Of a stretch of 7,420 nucleotides of DNA, positions 5,674-7,420 are shown piece after piece. The notes beneath the pieces are model-generated. The model had not been told where the DNA came from, did not search any database, and saw only the letters and a list, made by a program, of their open reading frames with translations. The stretch is taken from positions 1 to 7,420 of the forward strand of contig JAAXVQ010000092.1 of the NCBI GenBank assembly GCA_013335425.1. The letters run 5' to 3'. The position numbers and the translations under genes are program-made. The stretch comes from Candidatus Firestoneibacteriota bacterium (lineage in GTDB: Bacteria; Oederibacteriota; JAAXVQ01). The first letter of the stretch is position 1. The number at the start of each line of letters is the position of its first letter.

Positions 5674-7420
5674 TCAACCCTGCCATTCCTGGATCAACTG
5701 CAAATATCTCAACGCCAGTTGGTTGGATTCTTCCGGGTGGTTCCCCTCGGCGTAAACATGAAATATCGGCTTGTCCGAGTCGGGAATGACGTTGACCCAT
5801 GACCTGCCGTGCCAAATCTTCACCCCATCCAAGAGCTGTACATTTTCCGTGCGCGTGGTTTCGATCAACCGGCGCATGATGGTGCCTTTCTTTTCCCATC
5901 CGCAGGGCACTTGCCGGTGAACCAAGTGAATCGGCGGTATTTGATCCACCAATTTGGAAAGAGGTTCGCCCGTACCCGCGAGCAATTCCAAGAGCTTGGC
6001 CGTGGCCATCATGGCATCAAACGCAGGTTGGAACTCGGGGAAAACATAGCCGCCCCGGGCCTCGCCCACGAAATCCGGCTTGGCATGGGAAGCTTCGTCC
6101 AACAAGCTGGCGTAGGTGTTCTTGGTGCGTACCACCTTGCCCTGGTACCACTGGGCCATTTCCTCAATCACGCGGCTGCTGCAGATGGGAACGGCCACCG
6201 TAGCCCCGGGTTTGGACTTGAACATCAGCAGCGTCATCAGCGCCAGGGCGTGATCCCCGTCCAGGACGCGCCCCAAGTCGTCGGCGATATAAATTTTTTG
6301 CGCCCCGGCGTCCATCATGACGCCCAGATGCGCCTTCAAGGTTCCCACAATTTCACCGAGGCGTTTGATGGAAAAATCAAATTCATCCGCCGTCTTGGTC
6401 AGCCGCGTGCCGTCGGGATAGGCGTTCAACCCCACCACCTCGCAGCGCATTTCCCCCAAAACCTGCGGGAAAATCCCCACCGCGCTGCCCCAGGCATAAT
6501 CGATCACAATGCGGAAATTGGCCCGACGCACGCGTTCGTAGTCCAGGATGCGTTTAAACCCTTCTTCATAATACTCCAAAGCCCGCGGCGGAAACATGAT
6601 CTCGCCGGATTCTTCCATGGCCACACGCGGAAAATCTTCGCGGAAGAAAAGGTTTTCAATGCCCTTTTCCTTGGCCTGGGAAATCTCCTTGCCTTCAGCG
6701 TCGAAGAATTTAATGTCCATCAATTTCGGGTCATAAGGCGATTTGCGCACATGAAAACCGCCGGCCACTTTCAAGGCTCGGATGGCATAGCGCGCCACCG
6801 GGATGGGCACCACGCGCAGATCATAGACGTTGATGCCCACCGAGGCCAAACCCGTCATGATGGCGCGGTCGATGATGCGCGACGTCTTATGGTTGTCGCG
6901 CGAGGAGAGGACAAAATCGCCCTTGCGCAAAGACGCGCCGTAGGCCGCGCCCAGCTTGGCCGCGAACTCGGGAATGATTTCAATGTTCCCCAATCCGGAA
7001 ACACCGTAGGCGTCAAACACATGCTTGGACCACCGCTCACCCCAAATCAGCGACGATGAGAGCGTGGTGCCGTCTTCAATAATCTTATACGGCCAAACCT
7101 TGACCTCCGCTTTGACCGTGGCGCCCTCACCGATGGTGCAATGGTCCGAAACCACGGCCCCCACGCCGATGTAAACCCGCGCCCCGATGCGGCAATCGTT
7201 GCCGATGGTGACTTCCTTCAAGTTGGCGTCATTGCCGATATTGACATTGTCCCAGATGATGGAACCGATGACTTTGGAGTTCTCACCCACGCGGCAGGCC
7301 TCCCCCAACACGGAATTGGCCAGGCGCACATGCGGCCCGATCCAGCAATTGTCCCCCAGGATCACGCCGGACTCCAAGACGGCGGTGGGGTCCACATAAC
7401 AATCCTTGCCGGTCCAAACA
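5674..7420 (-). CDS. Sugar-nucleotidyltransferase/phosphomannomutase-like fusion, C-terminal part (5' end beyond window)
   Basis: The frame stays open to the right edge (first full codon at 7417-7419), so the GTG at 7395 is not a real start. 581 residues are visible. Residues 1 to about 120 are hexapeptide repeats (such as IGDNCWIG-type turns) forming a left-handed beta-helix, as found after the nucleotidyltransferase domain of mannose-1-phosphate guanylyltransferase-like proteins. Residues from about 130 resemble an alpha-phosphohexomutase: GVSGLGN replaces GTSG, VRKSPYDP (224-231) stands at TASHNP with the serine kept (227), DAGAQ (370-374) stands at DGDAD, GEARGG (452-457) matches the sugar loop, and PDSDKP (546-551) stands where RxSGTEP is expected. 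The family is known as a nucleotidyltransferase-mutase fusion of about 830 residues, so some 240 residues, including the nucleotidyltransferase domain, lie outside. Mutase activity looks doubtful. The exact sugar nucleotide is not determined. Confidence 0.85.
   Translation of the reverse strand, partial: VWTGKDCYVDPTAVLESGVILGDNCWIGPHVRLANSVLGEACRVGENSKVIGSIIWDNVNIGNDANLKEVTIGNDCRIGARVYIGVGAVVSDHCTIGEGATVKAEVKVWPYKIIEDGTTLSSSLIWGERWSKHVFDAYGVSGLGNIEIIPEFAAKLGAAYGASLRKGDFVLSSRDNHKTSRIIDRAIMTGLASVGINVYDLRVVPIPVARYAIRALKVAGGFHVRKSPYDPKLMDIKFFDAEGKEISQAKEKGIENLFFREDFPRVAMEESGEIMFPPRALEYYEEGFKRILDYERVRRANFRIVIDYAWGSAVGIFPQVLGEMRCEVVGLNAYPDGTRLTKTADEFDFSIKRLGEIVGTLKAHLGVMMDAGAQKIYIADDLGRVLDGDHALALMTLLMFKSKPGATVAVPICSSRVIEEMAQWYQGKVVRTKNTYASLLDEASHAKPDFVGEARGGYVFPEFQPAFDAMMATAKLLELLAGTGEPLSKLVDQIPPIHLVHRQVPCGWEKKGTIMRRLIETTRTENVQLLDGVKIWHGRSWVNVIPDSDKPIFHVYAEGNHPEESNQLALRYLQLIQEWQG

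Noticed and set aside
5809..7059. Long plus-strand reading frame of 416 codons
   Set aside because: It lies wholly antisense to the fusion gene, whose protein shows clear hexapeptide and mutase-like motifs. The plus-strand product is rich in His, Arg, Gln and Gly with no recognisable domain, as expected of a shadow frame in GC-rich DNA.
7393..7395. GTG as start of the fusion gene
   Set aside because: The frame continues open to the window edge with residues that fit the beta-helix, so this is an internal valine.

Overview
This is a compact, roughly 58% GC bacterial window. Every gene I can support lies on the minus strand, so transcription runs from high to low coordinates. The order is: 3' part of a sugar-nucleotidyltransferase/phosphohexomutase-like fusion gene (enters at the right edge), a terminator-like hairpin, an intact phosphohexomutase, an M16 zinc peptidase, ribonuclease J, and the 5' part of ftsK (leaves at the left edge). 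Long plus-strand reading frames are antisense shadows of these genes.

Right part (4063-7420): two phosphohexomutase-fold proteins are encoded in tandem. The fusion protein shows a left-handed beta-helix followed by a phosphomannomutase-like domain. Three of that domain's four active-site loops are degenerate; only a serine at the phospho-serine position survives clearly. The separate 475-residue enzyme downstream keeps all four canonical loops. The pair suggests sugar-phosphate and sugar-nucleotide supply for surface polysaccharide. The intact enzyme would do the mutase step, and the fusion would act as a nucleotidyltransferase with a non-catalytic or regulatory mutase-like tail. The nucleotidyltransferase domain itself lies outside the window.

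Middle (2804-4066): an M16 peptidase overlaps the mutase stop by four bases (ATGA) and has no clear ribosome-binding site of its own, so it is probably translated by coupling to the mutase.

Left part (1-2803): a new transcription unit probably begins with an extended -10 promoter just ahead of RNase J. It continues 81 bases later into ftsK. The ftsK N-terminus reads open for 293 codons to the window edge and encodes the four-helix membrane anchor and the start of the linker.

The organism cannot be fixed from this sequence. RNase J next to ftsK, together with the nucleotidyltransferase/mutase fusion, would fit an uncultivated lineage such as Omnitrophota or a related group, but this is a weak guess. 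I see no mobile element, CRISPR array, tRNA, rRNA or recognisable riboswitch. The content is mostly ordinary housekeeping genes. The least ordinary points are the degenerate mutase domain and the leader between the two mutase genes.
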